Assembly (NCBI RefSeq): GCF_000423125.1
Contig: NZ_AUHJ01000006.1
Coordinates: 1 to 64,000, forward strand
Direction: 5' to 3'
DNA from: Haliea salexigens DSM 19537
GTDB taxonomy: Bacteria > Pseudomonadota > Gammaproteobacteria > Pseudomonadales > Halieaceae
Length of the DNA: 64,000 bases
Shown here one piece after another: positions 1 through 8,491 of this stretch. Made by a program: the position numbers and the translations under genes. How positions within the stretch are numbered: position 1 is the first letter of the stretch; the number at the start of each line of letters is the position of its first letter. The notes under the pieces are model-generated. The model ran no database searches and was not told where the DNA came from. It saw only the letters and a program-made list of their open reading frames with translations.

Positions 1-238
1 GACCAGAAGCGTTCGGCGCGTCCATCAATAATGAAGACAGGTCCAGAAAGCCGGGATCACTGGCACTCGACGCTTCGGATCTCTGCTGCAGCGACGTACC
101 GGACAGATGCGTGCGCCACTTGCGAAAGCTGGCATAGCCGATGCCATGCTGCTGACAAAATTTCAGAGTTGACAAGCCGCTATCATGCTGCTGGTCAACT
201 AAGGCCTGCCACTGCGCTGCCGTACGATGTTTGCTCAT
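1..238 (-). CDS. tnpA: IS66-family TnpA accessory protein (partial, runs off left edge)
   Basis: Reading the minus strand from ATG at 238 gives an open frame to the window edge. It starts MSKHRTAAQWQALVDQQ and continues with a helix-turn-helix-like stretch (STLKFCQQHGIGYASFRKWR), the typical N-terminus of the small IS66 TnpA protein, which is needed for transposition along with TnpB and the TnpC transposase. The 3' part of the gene and tnpB/tnpC would lie left of the window. The start is preceded by GAGG 8 bases upstream, inside a hairpin (243-272). The family assignment rests on recognition of this conserved N-terminus. Whether the element is intact cannot be seen. Confidence 0.8.
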   Translation of the reverse strand, partial: MSKHRTAAQWQALVDQQHDSGLSTLKFCQQHGIGYASFRKWRTHLSGTSLQQRSEASSASDPGFLDLSSLLMDAPNASG

Positions 239-242
239 GGAG

Positions 243-272
243 GTAACCTCATGTGGGTGGATGTGAGGTTAC
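243..272 (-). promoter_or_regulatory. hairpin sequestering the tnpA ribosome binding site
   Basis: A perfect 9-base inverted repeat (243-251 with 264-272, loop 12 bases) lies directly before the tnpA start. On the minus-strand transcript the downstream arm holds the GAGG Shine-Dalgarno sequence. The hairpin would therefore block translation of the transposition gene, as leader hairpins do in several other insertion sequences that guard against read-through transcripts. Pairing is seen directly; the function is inferred. Confidence 0.5.
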
Positions 273-301
273 TGTAGGGAGAAATTCAGCGCGGTGGCAG
301 A

Positions 302-323
302 ACGTCCTGGAATGAACGGTTAC
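302..323 (-). repeat. probable IS66 terminal inverted repeat
   Basis: Read on the minus strand this segment starts GTAACCG, as many IS66 ends do, and sits about 85 bases upstream of the tnpA start, a normal leader distance for this family. It is called from position and motif only, because the partner repeat is not in the window. Confidence 0.5.
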
Positions 324-361
324 GATGTGGCGACACTTATGGCGGCGCATATCCGCACCCC

Positions 362-1537
362 CTAGCGCAGTGTGGCGTGGTCCTGGCGCACGCCGCCCAG
401 CCAGGTTGCCGCAACCTCCAGCGTTGTGCCCAGCAGTACCATGTCGGCACGGGCGCCGGGCTGCAGGTGGCCCCGTGTCTTATCGCCGACCACCCTCGCC
501 GGGTAACGCGAGGCCATCCGCAGGCACTCATCAAGCGCCAGGCCCACCACGTCATGGCAGTAGCGTACAGCGTCCACGAGACCGATGGCGCTGCCTGCAA
601 GGGCGCCTTCGGCATTGATCAAGCGGCCGTTGCGTTGCACGATCCGCTCCCCGTACAGCGTGAACCAGTGCTGGCCCCCGCCCACGGTGGCCATGGCGTC
701 GCTGACCAGAAACAGGCGTCCGGGGCTGGCACAGCGCTGTGCAATACGAATGCTTGCCGGGTGTACGTGGTGGCCATCGGCAATGATGCCGAGCCAGTCC
801 GGTGTGCCATCCAGTGCCGCGCCGGTCACACCGGGTTCCCGCGCCGACAGCGGGCTCATGGCATTGAACAGGTGCGTGAAGCCGTTGAGTCCCTCGCCGC
901 GCGCGGCCTGCACCGCCTCGTAGGAGGCATCGCTGTGGCCGGCAAACACCGTGAGCCCCGCGGTGCAGAGTTGGCGGATCTGCCCCGGCGCCATGACCTC
1001 CGGGGCGACAGTCAGCAGGCAATGCAGGTCGGACAGGCTACTCAGCCACGCGATGTCCTCTGCACTGCAGCTGCGCAAGCGGTCGCCGCGGTGTGTACCG
1101 CGACGGCTGGGGGCGAAAAATGGCCCCTCGATGTGCAATCCGAGCACGCCGGCCGCGGCGGCTTCACCGCAGGCCTGCGCGGCGCGCACCGCGTCTGCGC
1201 CGGCGCGCATGACGCTGGCGGTATCGCTGAGCAGCGTGGGCAGCAGCGCCGTCGTGCCGCAGCGCCGGTGGCTGGAAGTCATGTGCAGCACGGTTTCCAC
1301 GGTAGGCGCGTTATTGAACAGCAGGCCGCCACCGCCATTGGCCTGCAGGTCAACAAACCCGGGCGCCAGGGTGCCCTTACGCAGCGTTTCGCAGGGCAGG
1401 GTGGAAGGCAGGCTGGCGCGGGGCAGCACTCCGGCAACATGCTCGCCAGCAAGCAACAGCGCGCTGTCGTCATGCCATTTTTCGCCGTCGAACAGGCGCG
1501 GTGCGCTAATCGCGCGGTCAGCTGTTGCGGTGCCCAT
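362..1537 (-). CDS. nagA: N-acetylglucosamine-6-phosphate deacetylase
   Basis: A 391-residue cytoplasmic amidohydrolase that removes the acetyl group from GlcNAc-6-phosphate in amino-sugar and chitin or peptidoglycan recycling. Family motifs appear in order: LAPGFVDLQANGGGG (N-terminal barrel entry), LHIEGPFF (metal-binding Glu), GHSDAS, HLFNAMSPL, IADGHHVHP and LVSDAMATVGG (catalytic Asp). Length is normal for NagA. The ATG at 1537 has AGGAC upstream. No nagB, nagE or nag regulator is visible next to it; the neighbour on the left is an IS66 element 39 bases past the stop, and on the right is a divergent acylase. The cluster may have been broken up by the insertion sequence. Confidence 0.95.
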   Translation of the reverse strand: MGTATADRAISAPRLFDGEKWHDDSALLLAGEHVAGVLPRASLPSTLPCETLRKGTLAPGFVDLQANGGGGLLFNNAPTVETVLHMTSSHRRCGTTALLPTLLSDTASVMRAGADAVRAAQACGEAAAAGVLGLHIEGPFFAPSRRGTHRGDRLRSCSAEDIAWLSSLSDLHCLLTVAPEVMAPGQIRQLCTAGLTVFAGHSDASYEAVQAARGEGLNGFTHLFNAMSPLSAREPGVTGAALDGTPDWLGIIADGHHVHPASIRIAQRCASPGRLFLVSDAMATVGGGQHWFTLYGERIVQRNGRLINAEGALAGSAIGLVDAVRYCHDVVGLALDECLRMASRYPARVVGDKTRGHLQPGARADMVLLGTTLEVAATWLGGVRQDHATLR

Positions 1538-1672
1538 GGCCCAGTGTCCTGTCCGAATTGCGCCCCGCTAGTGGAGGTTGGGCGCGAGTAAACCAGCGTA
1601 CATTAGTGTTATGCTTTCACCAAATATAGGTGACCATTTCGGTGCAACCGCCAATAACAAAAGAGGTTATGC

Positions 1673-4117
1673 ATGCGCTCACGTGCCCTGTTAGGACTTT
1701 CCCTGTGTTGCGTGTTGGCTGCCTGCACCGATGGCAACGACCGGGTGGCGCCCCCGCCGCCCCCTCCCGAACCGGAGCTCACCTACTCCGCTGAGATTCG
1801 TCGTACCGAGTTCGGCATTCCGCATATCCGCGCCGAGGACTGGGGCAGTCTCGGTTATGGTTTTGGCTACGCTTATGCGCAGGATAATTACTGTGTCGCC
1901 ATGCGTGAAATCGTGTTTGCCGCGGGCCGCTCAGCGGAACTTATGGGCGAGGACATGGGCAATATCGAGTCGGACTTCCTGTTCCGCTTTCTCAACGGCG
2001 ATAAAGATGCCTTTGCCGACGAGTTCGTGTCGGCGTTGCCGCAGTTTGCGCGTGACCTTGCCGCCGGGTACAGCCGCGGCATGAACCGGTACCTTGAAGA
2101 AACGGGGCTGGATAACCTGCCCGAGGGGGAATATGGCTGTCGCAACGCGGATTGGGTCTATCCCATCGATAGCGTCGACCTCTTCCTCTTCCTGCGCCGG
2201 GAAGCCCTGCGTGGCAGCTCGGAACAGGGTCTGTTCCGCCGCGCCATCCTGGCCACGACGGGCCCCGATGAGGGCGCTGCCCCGGCACCCGATGCGCTGG
2301 ATGAGGCTGTGCGAGCGCTGGAAGCCGCGGCCGCTGAACTGCGCGACATTGATCGTGGCAGCAACGGCCTGGCGCTGGGCCGCGATGCCACGCGCAGCGG
2401 CAAGGGTATGCTGTTGGGTAACCCCCACCAGCCCTGGTTCGGCAGTGGCGCCTGGTACCAGGCACACCTGACTCTGCCTGGTGTTTACGATGTGGCCGGC
2501 GCGGCGCTGCACGGTTTCCCCTTCATCGGCATCGGCTTCAACCAGGATGTGGCCTGGACGCATACCGTATCGCTAGCCAACCGCTTCAGCCTGTACGAGT
2601 TGAAGCTCAACCCCGACAACCCCCTACAGTATGACTATGACGGCGAGTGGCGGGATATCGATCCGCAAACGGTGACCATTCAGGTGCGCCAGCCGGACGG
2701 CAGCCTGCAGGACCGGGAGCAGGTGTTCTATGTCTCCCACTACGGGCCGGTGGTCAATCTCAAGGGCGTGACACCGTTGTTGGATGGCTGGCCGATGTTC
2801 AACGGTTCGGTACTTGCCTTCCGCGATGCCAATATTCTCACCGGTATCCGCGGCATAGAGCAGTGGATCAACAAGGGGCAGGCCAGTTCCATCGCGGAAT
2901 ATGTGGAGGCGTTGCAGAGTATCGGTAACCCGGTGTTCCATGAGCTGGCGGCTGATCGAGCCGGGCAGGCATTCTATGGCGAGCTCTCGGCAGTACCGTT
3001 CGTCACACAGACCCAGCTAGACCGCTGCATTAACGGTGTGGTGGGGCCCTTGCTGGCGGCGGCAACCACTAACGTCATTCTATCGCTGGATGGCTCGGAT
3101 CCGGCCTGTGAGTGGGGTACGGACCCAGAGGCCCCCGCAGGTAGCAATCTCTATGGCGGGTCCAGTCTGCCCCAACTGTTAACCACAGACTACGTCGGCA
3201 ACAGTAACAATAGCTACTGGCTGTCCGATGCCAATAATCCGCTGCAGGGTTTCCCGGTGATCATGGGGCCTGTGGGCCACGAGGGGCAGCAACAGTTCCT
3301 GCGCACCCGCATCGGGCATATCATGGTAGAGGAGCGCAAGCAGGCAACGGACGGCCTGGACCTGGAACCCCTGTTCGACCTGGCGAGCCTCAAGGGCCTG
3401 ATGTACGCCAACCGCGTGTACGGTGCCGAGGTGGTGCTGGATGACGTGCTGGCGGTGTGCGCAACCGAGGCGGCAACGCCCGTGCTGCAGGCCTGCAATG
3501 TGCTCGCGAGCTGGGACCGGCGGGTGAATGCGGACAGCCGTGGTGCCCAGATTTTCACCGAGTTCTGGAAAGTTATCACTGACCAGCTTGGCAACAGCTT
3601 CCAGAATGTGGTGCAGAGCGATGAGTTCTGGGCACGGGATTTCGATCCGGAAGATCCGCTGCATACCCCGGCCGGCATCGACCTCGCCGTAGCGGCGAAC
3701 TCGACCCGTGTACTTAGTGCACTGACGACAGCCAGTGAGCGACTCGCCGCCGCAGGTGTGCCGCTGGGCGCGCCCTGGGGCGAGGTGCAGGTGTTGGAAC
3801 GCAACGGTGTGCGTGTGCCGATTCACGGAGGCTCCGGCACCATGGGGGTTTATGGCGCGATCAGCGCGAACCTGGTGGAGTCGGGTTATGTGAACCCCCG
3901 CAGTGGTAATTCCTACATTCAGGCTGTTACCTGGGATGATTCTGAGTGCCCCATAGCCGATGTGATTCTGGTGCCCTCACAGTCCACCAACCCTACCTCG
4001 CCGCATTTTTCCGACCAAACCGAGCTCTATGCGAACAAGCAATGGGTGCGCTTCCCCTACTGTGAGGCGGATATCGCAGCGCGCCAGATTGGCGAGACAC
4101 TGCTGCTGCAGGAGTAG
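1673..4117 (+). CDS. penicillin-acylase-family lipoprotein (Ntn hydrolase)
   Basis: An 814-residue acylase precursor. The N-terminus is a lipoprotein signal ending in LAAC (Cys18), followed by a proline-rich linker, so the enzyme is exported and lipid-anchored. The family's alpha segment begins at about residue 35 (EIRRTEFGIPHIRAEDW). The autocatalytic cleavage site is DRG/SNGLALG, making Ser230 the predicted N-terminal nucleophile of the beta chain, followed by GNPHQPW. Relatives cleave N-acyl groups from beta-lactams or acyl-homoserine lactones; which substrate applies here cannot be told. Start chosen at ATG 1673 with AAGAGG upstream. It is divergent from nagA and followed 57 bases later by a photolyase gene. 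Confidence 0.9.
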   Translation: MRSRALLGLSLCCVLAACTDGNDRVAPPPPPPEPELTYSAEIRRTEFGIPHIRAEDWGSLGYGFGYAYAQDNYCVAMREIVFAAGRSAELMGEDMGNIESDFLFRFLNGDKDAFADEFVSALPQFARDLAAGYSRGMNRYLEETGLDNLPEGEYGCRNADWVYPIDSVDLFLFLRREALRGSSEQGLFRRAILATTGPDEGAAPAPDALDEAVRALEAAAAELRDIDRGSNGLALGRDATRSGKGMLLGNPHQPWFGSGAWYQAHLTLPGVYDVAGAALHGFPFIGIGFNQDVAWTHTVSLANRFSLYELKLNPDNPLQYDYDGEWRDIDPQTVTIQVRQPDGSLQDREQVFYVSHYGPVVNLKGVTPLLDGWPMFNGSVLAFRDANILTGIRGIEQWINKGQASSIAEYVEALQSIGNPVFHELAADRAGQAFYGELSAVPFVTQTQLDRCINGVVGPLLAAATTNVILSLDGSDPACEWGTDPEAPAGSNLYGGSSLPQLLTTDYVGNSNNSYWLSDANNPLQGFPVIMGPVGHEGQQQFLRTRIGHIMVEERKQATDGLDLEPLFDLASLKGLMYANRVYGAEVVLDDVLAVCATEAATPVLQACNVLASWDRRVNADSRGAQIFTEFWKVITDQLGNSFQNVVQSDEFWARDFDPEDPLHTPAGIDLAVAANSTRVLSALTTASERLAAAGVPLGAPWGEVQVLERNGVRVPIHGGSGTMGVYGAISANLVESGYVNPRSGNSYIQAVTWDDSECPIADVILVPSQSTNPTSPHFSDQTELYANKQWVRFPYCEADIAARQIGETLLLQE

Positions 4118-4173
4118 TTGCCGGCCCGTGCTCCGTGAGTGGTCTGGCCGCTGGCGGGGCGCGTAGCAAGCGC

Positions 4174-5712
4174 ATGTCTACTTCACGACTCATTCTGGTG
4201 CTGGGTGACCAGCTGTCCTTCGCCAATCCCGCCATTGCCAGCGCCGATCCTGCCGAGGATCAGGTGCTGCTGGCGGAAGTGGCGGAGGAAGCCCAGTACG
4301 TGCCGCACAACCGGCACAAGATTGCGCTGATTTTTTCCGCCATGCGCCATTTTGGCAACGCCCTGCGCGAGCGCGGCTTTCAGGTGCATTACATTCGGTT
4401 TGCAGAGGGTGTGCCGAGTTTACAGGCGGCGCTCGCGCGCGTGCTCGAAAGCCACCCCTGCACTGTGGTGCGTGTCTGTGAGCCGGGTGAATACCGCCTG
4501 CGCGAGGCGATGGCGGGTTGGGAGCAGGCCCTGGACGTGTCTCTTGAAATGCTTGAGGACACCCGTTTCCTCGCCAGCCACCAGACCTTTCGCGACTGGG
4601 CGGCGGGGCGCAAGCAGCTGCGCATGGAGTACTTTTACCGCGCCATGCGCCAGCACTACGGGGTGCTGCTGGAACCGGATGGGCAACCCGCCGGCGGGCG
4701 CTGGAACTACGATCAGGAGAACCGGGTTGGCTGGCGCGGCCAGCGGGATGTCCCGCCGCGTCGTGCGCTGAAGCAGTCCGCTGTCACGCGGGAAGTACTC
4801 GCCGAAGTCGCCAAGGCATTCCCGGACAACCCGGGTGACCTCGCCCAGTTCAACTACGCCTGCACGGCCGCGGAGGCCCGCGCGGAATTCGACTGGTTTC
4901 TCGAGTATGCTCTGGCGGATTTCGGTCGTTACCAGGATGGGCTGGTGGAAGAGTCTCCCTGGGTGTTTCACGGCAAGATCTCCATGTACCTCAATATCGG
5001 CCTGCTGGAGCCGCTGGAGCTGTGCAGCGACGTGGAGCAGGCGTGGCGCGACGAGCGCTGCAGCCTGGCTGCCGCAGAGGGCTTCATCCGCCAGATACTG
5101 GGCTGGCGCGAGTATGTGCGCGGTGTGTACTGGCTGTTGATGCCCGAGTATGCCGAGGGCAACAGCCTCGACGCCCACAACCCGCTGCCAGGCTTTTTCT
5201 GGACCGCGCAAACCGACCTCAGGTGCCTGCAGCGCGCGCTGGGCCAGAGCCTGGAGCTCGGCTACGCGCATCATATCCAGAGGCTCATGGTGATCGGCAA
5301 CTTCGCCCTGCTGGCGGGCCTGGATGTGAAGGCGGTGTGCGAGTGGTATCTGGCGGTGTACGCGGATGCCTTTGAGTGGGTTGAACTCCCGAATACCCTC
5401 GGTATGGCCCTGCACGCAGATGGTGGCGTGATGGCAAGCAAGCCCTACGCGGCCAGCGGCAAATACATCCAGCGGCAAGGGAATCACTGCAAGGACTGTC
5501 GCTATTCACCCTCACGCATGACCGGGGAAGGGGCCTGCCCCTACAACGCCCTGTACTGGCGCTTTATCGATCGGCACATGGATGCCCTGTCGCAGAATCC
5601 GCGCATGGGCCTGATCACCGCCAACTGGCGGAAGCGGAAAGCGTCCGAGCGCGAGGCTATCGTCGCCTGGGGTGATCAGGCGCTGCAGCAGCTGCTGGAA
5701 CCTGCGACTTGA
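4174..5712 (+). CDS. iron-sulfur photolyase, (6-4)/bacterial cryptochrome PhrB type
   Basis: A 512-residue member of the deoxyribodipyrimidine photolyase-related family (FeS-BCP, Agrobacterium PhrB type), which repairs UV (6-4) photoproducts with FAD, a lumazine antenna and a 4Fe-4S cluster. It opens [10 protein letters not shown], as the family does. Counting from ATG 4174, cysteines at 351, 439, 442 and 455 reproduce the spacing of the four cluster ligands known in PhrB (350/438/441/454), with the last three in HCKDC...GACPYN. That near-identical numbering supports ATG 4174 over the upstream GTG at 4135. The 3' end overlaps the convergent DUF2256 gene by 56 bases. Neighbouring DASH cryptochrome suggests a light-repair cluster. 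Confidence 0.93.
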   Translation: MSTSRLILVLGDQLSFANPAIASADPAEDQVLLAEVAEEAQYVPHNRHKIALIFSAMRHFGNALRERGFQVHYIRFAEGVPSLQAALARVLESHPCTVVRVCEPGEYRLREAMAGWEQALDVSLEMLEDTRFLASHQTFRDWAAGRKQLRMEYFYRAMRQHYGVLLEPDGQPAGGRWNYDQENRVGWRGQRDVPPRRALKQSAVTREVLAEVAKAFPDNPGDLAQFNYACTAAEARAEFDWFLEYALADFGRYQDGLVEESPWVFHGKISMYLNIGLLEPLELCSDVEQAWRDERCSLAAAEGFIRQILGWREYVRGVYWLLMPEYAEGNSLDAHNPLPGFFWTAQTDLRCLQRALGQSLELGYAHHIQRLMVIGNFALLAGLDVKAVCEWYLAVYADAFEWVELPNTLGMALHADGGVMASKPYAASGKYIQRQGNHCKDCRYSPSRMTGEGACPYNALYWRFIDRHMDALSQNPRMGLITANWRKRKASEREAIVAWGDQALQQLLEPAT

Positions 5713-5845
5713 TCTTGTGCCGGTTGCTGGCGCAGCGGCGTGAGCAGTAGCGCACCTGCTCCCAGTTGAGACGCCAGCGCGCGCGCCACTGGAAGGGCCT
5801 TTCACACACCGGGCACAGCTTGCCGGCCCGCTCAGCCCGGCTCAT
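5657..5845 (-). CDS. DUF2256 zinc-knuckle protein
   Basis: A 62-residue protein with CPVC near residue 11 and YCSRRC near residue 33, separated by a Trp/Arg-rich stretch (WRARWRLNW). This is the DUF2256 pattern, a probable zinc-binding fold commonly found beside photolyase or cryptochrome genes; its function is not known. Its start overlaps the stop of the DASH cryptochrome by 14 bases, indicating translational coupling, and its 3' part lies antisense to the last 56 bases of the FeS photolyase. The C-terminal tail ([13 protein letters not shown]) is low-complexity and probably unstructured. Confidence 0.85.
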   Translation of the reverse strand: MSRAERAGKLCPVCERPFQWRARWRLNWEQVRYCSRRCASNRHKIKSQVPAAAAAPDHPRRR

Positions 5846-7166
5846 GGCGGTCTTCCGCGGGGTCGGGCGGCAGCGGCCAGTCAGCGGCGTCGGTCACATA
5901 CAGCGGCTGTTTGGGTCGGTGTCCGCCCCACTTGGTGGTGAACAGGCCCTCGGGGTCGTGCTCGGCGGCCTGTTTTTCCTGATGGAAACGACGTCCGCCA
6001 CGCGGGTCGCAGCCCACACCGGCGATGTACTGCCAGTTGCCGTAGTTGCTGCCCACATCGTAATCGATCAGGTGTTTCTCGAAAAAGGCCGCCCCGTAGC
6101 GCCAGTCCAGGCCGAGCTCATGTATCAGGCAACTCGCGCTGATTTGCCGCCCACGGTTGCTCATCCAGCCCGTGGCGAGGAGTTGCCGCTGCAGTGCATT
6201 GACCAGCGGGAAATCGGTATCCCCCTGGCACCAGCGCGCGAAGGCCCGCGGATCGAAGGTGCAGAACCGGTTGTTGCGGCCAGTGCCAAGGCCGTCAAAA
6301 CGGAATAACAGGTGACGGTCATGCAATGCCCGCCAGTGGAAAAACTCTCGCCACAGCAGTTCGAAAATGAGCCAGTGTGTGGACTCATTGGCGGCGTGCG
6401 TTTGCTCGAAGCGGTACACGGTGTGAGCCACTTCCCTTGCCGAAAGCGCGCCGCCGGCAAGCCAGGGGGAGAGGGTGCTGGACCCCGCCAGAGGGTCCAG
6501 GTCGTTGCGGGTGAGCTTGTAGTGGCTGATCGCCTGCTCGCCGAACGTGAATTGCGCCAGCCTGCGCTGCCCGGCGGCGCTGCCGCCGCGTAACGGTAGT
6601 GCAGTGTGCGGCGCCACGGGGGAGCCTGGCAAAGCCGGAAAGGCCAGGCCCCCGGGTGGGGGCGGTAGCTGCGTGGGCGCGCTGGCCGGTGCGTCAACTG
6701 GCAGCGCCTCGACTGCCCGGCGAAAGGGTGTGAATTGCCGTGGCAGGTCTTCAAGTGCGAAGGGCAGTTGCTGGCGGCTGAAGAGGGTGTTGCCGCCGTG
6801 CACCTGCACGGGAACGGGCAGGCGTTCGCGCACACGCTCCAGCTGCTGTGCCTCATAAACGCCGGGACAGCGGCTGGTACCTACCCGGTCTATACGGTAC
6901 TGGCGAACGAGTTCGGGCAGCAGCGTTTCCGGCTGGCCCGCGAGGAACAGCAGGTCCTGGCCGAGCGCTGCGAGCTGCTCACGCAGGTCCTGTAAATGCT
7001 CCAGTATCACCCGCTGGCGCTGTTTGCCTATGCCTCGCAGATTGCACCAGGGCCTCGGTTCCTGCCAGATGTAGACCAGCAGCAGCGCCGAGGCTGCGGT
7101 GTGGGCTAGCAACCCGGGGTTGTCCTGCAGGCGCAGGTCGTTCTGTAACCAGTAAAGTTCGCGCAT
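5832..7166 (-). CDS. DASH-family cryptochrome / photolyase
   Basis: A 444-residue blue-light flavoprotein. The N-terminal antenna domain starts [16 protein letters not shown]. The C-terminal FAD domain carries the DASH signature: [21 protein letters not shown], then [20 protein letters not shown] and DPRGG. DASH proteins repair cyclobutane dimers, mainly in single-stranded DNA, and may also signal. The start is set at ATG 7166, because the sequence upstream of it in the same frame has no family resemblance. It is followed by the coupled DUF2256 gene, and faces the oxidoreductase operon across a 203-base divergent region. Confidence 0.93.
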   Translation of the reverse strand: MRELYWLQNDLRLQDNPGLLAHTAASALLLVYIWQEPRPWCNLRGIGKQRQRVILEHLQDLREQLAALGQDLLFLAGQPETLLPELVRQYRIDRVGTSRCPGVYEAQQLERVRERLPVPVQVHGGNTLFSRQQLPFALEDLPRQFTPFRRAVEALPVDAPASAPTQLPPPPGGLAFPALPGSPVAPHTALPLRGGSAAGQRRLAQFTFGEQAISHYKLTRNDLDPLAGSSTLSPWLAGGALSAREVAHTVYRFEQTHAANESTHWLIFELLWREFFHWRALHDRHLLFRFDGLGTGRNNRFCTFDPRAFARWCQGDTDFPLVNALQRQLLATGWMSNRGRQISASCLIHELGLDWRYGAAFFEKHLIDYDVGSNYGNWQYIAGVGCDPRGGRRFHQEKQAAEHDPEGLFTTKWGGHRPKQPLYVTDAADWPLPPDPAEDRHEPG

Positions 7167-7369
7167 GATTCCGACTGTCGGGGATGTAATGGGTTTACGC
7201 AAGTCAGCCGGGGGTAGATTGTCGGTAGCAATTGGAGCGTGCGTGGAGTGTCCGCAAAGCCCCCGGGGCGCGCCGCGGTTTGCCGTCATAGTTGCTCTTT
7301 CGCGGCTGGTGTTGCCGAGATGGCTGGTATACGCTGCCGCGCAGATACCTGCCCCTTCTGGAGCTCCGC

Positions 7370-8479
7370 ATGACCACCAGCAACGCCCTTTTACAACCGA
7401 TAACCCTGGGAAGCCTCGCGCTGCGCAACCGGGTGGTGATGGCGCCGATGACGCGCAATTTTTCACCCGGCAATGTGCCTGGCGACGCCGTGGTCGAGTA
7501 CTACCGGCGCCGGGCGGAAGGCGGTACCGGCCTGATTATCACCGAGGGCACCTGCGTCGGCCACATTGCGGCGAACGGCTACCCGGACGTGCCGTATTTC
7601 CACGGTGAGGAGCGCCTCGCCGGCTGGTGTCGTGTCGCGGATGCGGTACACGCCGAGGGCGGCAAGATTGCACCGCAGCTCTGGCACGTGGGCGGCATGC
7701 GCAGTGCCGGCGTTATGCCCGAAGGGGATGTGCCGGGTCATACACCGTCGGGTATGAATGTGCCCGGAAAGGTGAACCGTCATGTGATGACTCAGCAGGA
7801 TATCAACGACGTGGTGGCCGCGTTTGCCCGCGCGGCGGCTGACGCCAAAGCCTGTGGGTTTGACGCGGTCGAGTTGCACGGTGCCCACGGCTACCTGATC
7901 GACCAGTTTTTCTGGGAAGGAACGAATCAGCGCGAGGATGCCTACGGCGGCAGCCTGGCCAAACGCAGCCGTTTTGCCGTGGAAGTCATCGAGGCGGTGC
8001 GCGCCGCTGTCGGCGCAGATTTCCCCATTATCTTCCGTTTCTCGCAGTGGAAACAGCAGGACTTCAGTGCGCGCCTGGTGCACACCCCCGCCGAACTCGG
8101 AGAATTCCTCGCGCCCCTGAGCGCGGCCGGCGTGGATATTTTTCACTGCTCCACCCGCCGCTTCTGGGAGCCCGAGTTCGAAGGCTCTGCGCTGAATCTG
8201 GCGGGCTGGACCCGGGAGCTCACAGGCAAGCCCACCATCACGGTAGGCAGTGTCGGGCTCAACGCTGACTTTATCCCCAAGCCCGGTGAAACCACGTTTC
8301 GCGAAGCGGAGCCCGCCAGCCTGGATGAGTTGCGGCGCCGCCTGGAGGCGCAGGAGTTCGACCTGGTGGCTGTGGGGCGTGCGCTGATAGCCAACCCCGA
8401 CTGGGTGCAGCGTGTGGCTGAGGACGACCTGGCCCGGGTGCGCGCTTTCCGCAAAGAAGACCTTGCCAACCTCGCGTGA
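7370..8479 (+). CDS. NADH:flavin oxidoreductase, Old Yellow Enzyme family
   Basis: A 369-residue FMN-dependent TIM barrel. It begins MTTSNALLQPITLGSLALRN and has VVMAPMTRN (FMN-binding loop), ELHGAHGYLIDQFFWE followed by NQREDAYGGS, and near the end LVAVGRALIANPDW (phosphate-binding). Members reduce activated C=C bonds of enones or nitro compounds, usually with NAD(P)H. The ATG at 7370 is preferred because residues encoded upstream do not match the family. It is the first gene of a tight plus-strand unit, 12 bases before the RimK-like ligase. Physiological substrate unknown. Confidence 0.9.
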   Translation: MTTSNALLQPITLGSLALRNRVVMAPMTRNFSPGNVPGDAVVEYYRRRAEGGTGLIITEGTCVGHIAANGYPDVPYFHGEERLAGWCRVADAVHAEGGKIAPQLWHVGGMRSAGVMPEGDVPGHTPSGMNVPGKVNRHVMTQQDINDVVAAFARAAADAKACGFDAVELHGAHGYLIDQFFWEGTNQREDAYGGSLAKRSRFAVEVIEAVRAAVGADFPIIFRFSQWKQQDFSARLVHTPAELGEFLAPLSAAGVDIFHCSTRRFWEPEFEGSALNLAGWTRELTGKPTITVGSVGLNADFIPKPGETTFREAEPASLDELRRRLEAQEFDLVAVGRALIANPDWVQRVAEDDLARVRAFRKEDLANLA

Positions 8480-8491
8480 GGGAGCTTCCCT

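Larger units (their letters stand above)
1..323 (-). mobile_element. IS66-family insertion sequence, one end
   Basis: This contains the tnpA start, its leader and a probable terminal end. Read on the minus strand, the outer end begins GTAACCGTTCATTCC at 323, which fits the GTAANCG start usual for IS66 termini. It lies 39 bases past the nagA stop. The other end is outside the window, so neither the matching inverted repeat nor the usual 8-base target duplication can be verified. The boundary at 323 is inferred. Confidence 0.65.

Noticed and set aside
377-1591. Long plus-strand frame opposite nagA (404 codons)
   Set aside because: Its protein is Ala/Gly/Arg/His-rich without family motifs, while the minus strand codes a clear NagA. 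High GC produces such shadows.
4420-5487. 355-codon minus-strand frame opposite the FeS photolyase
   Set aside because: Antisense shadow; the photolyase cysteine spacing fixes the plus strand as coding.
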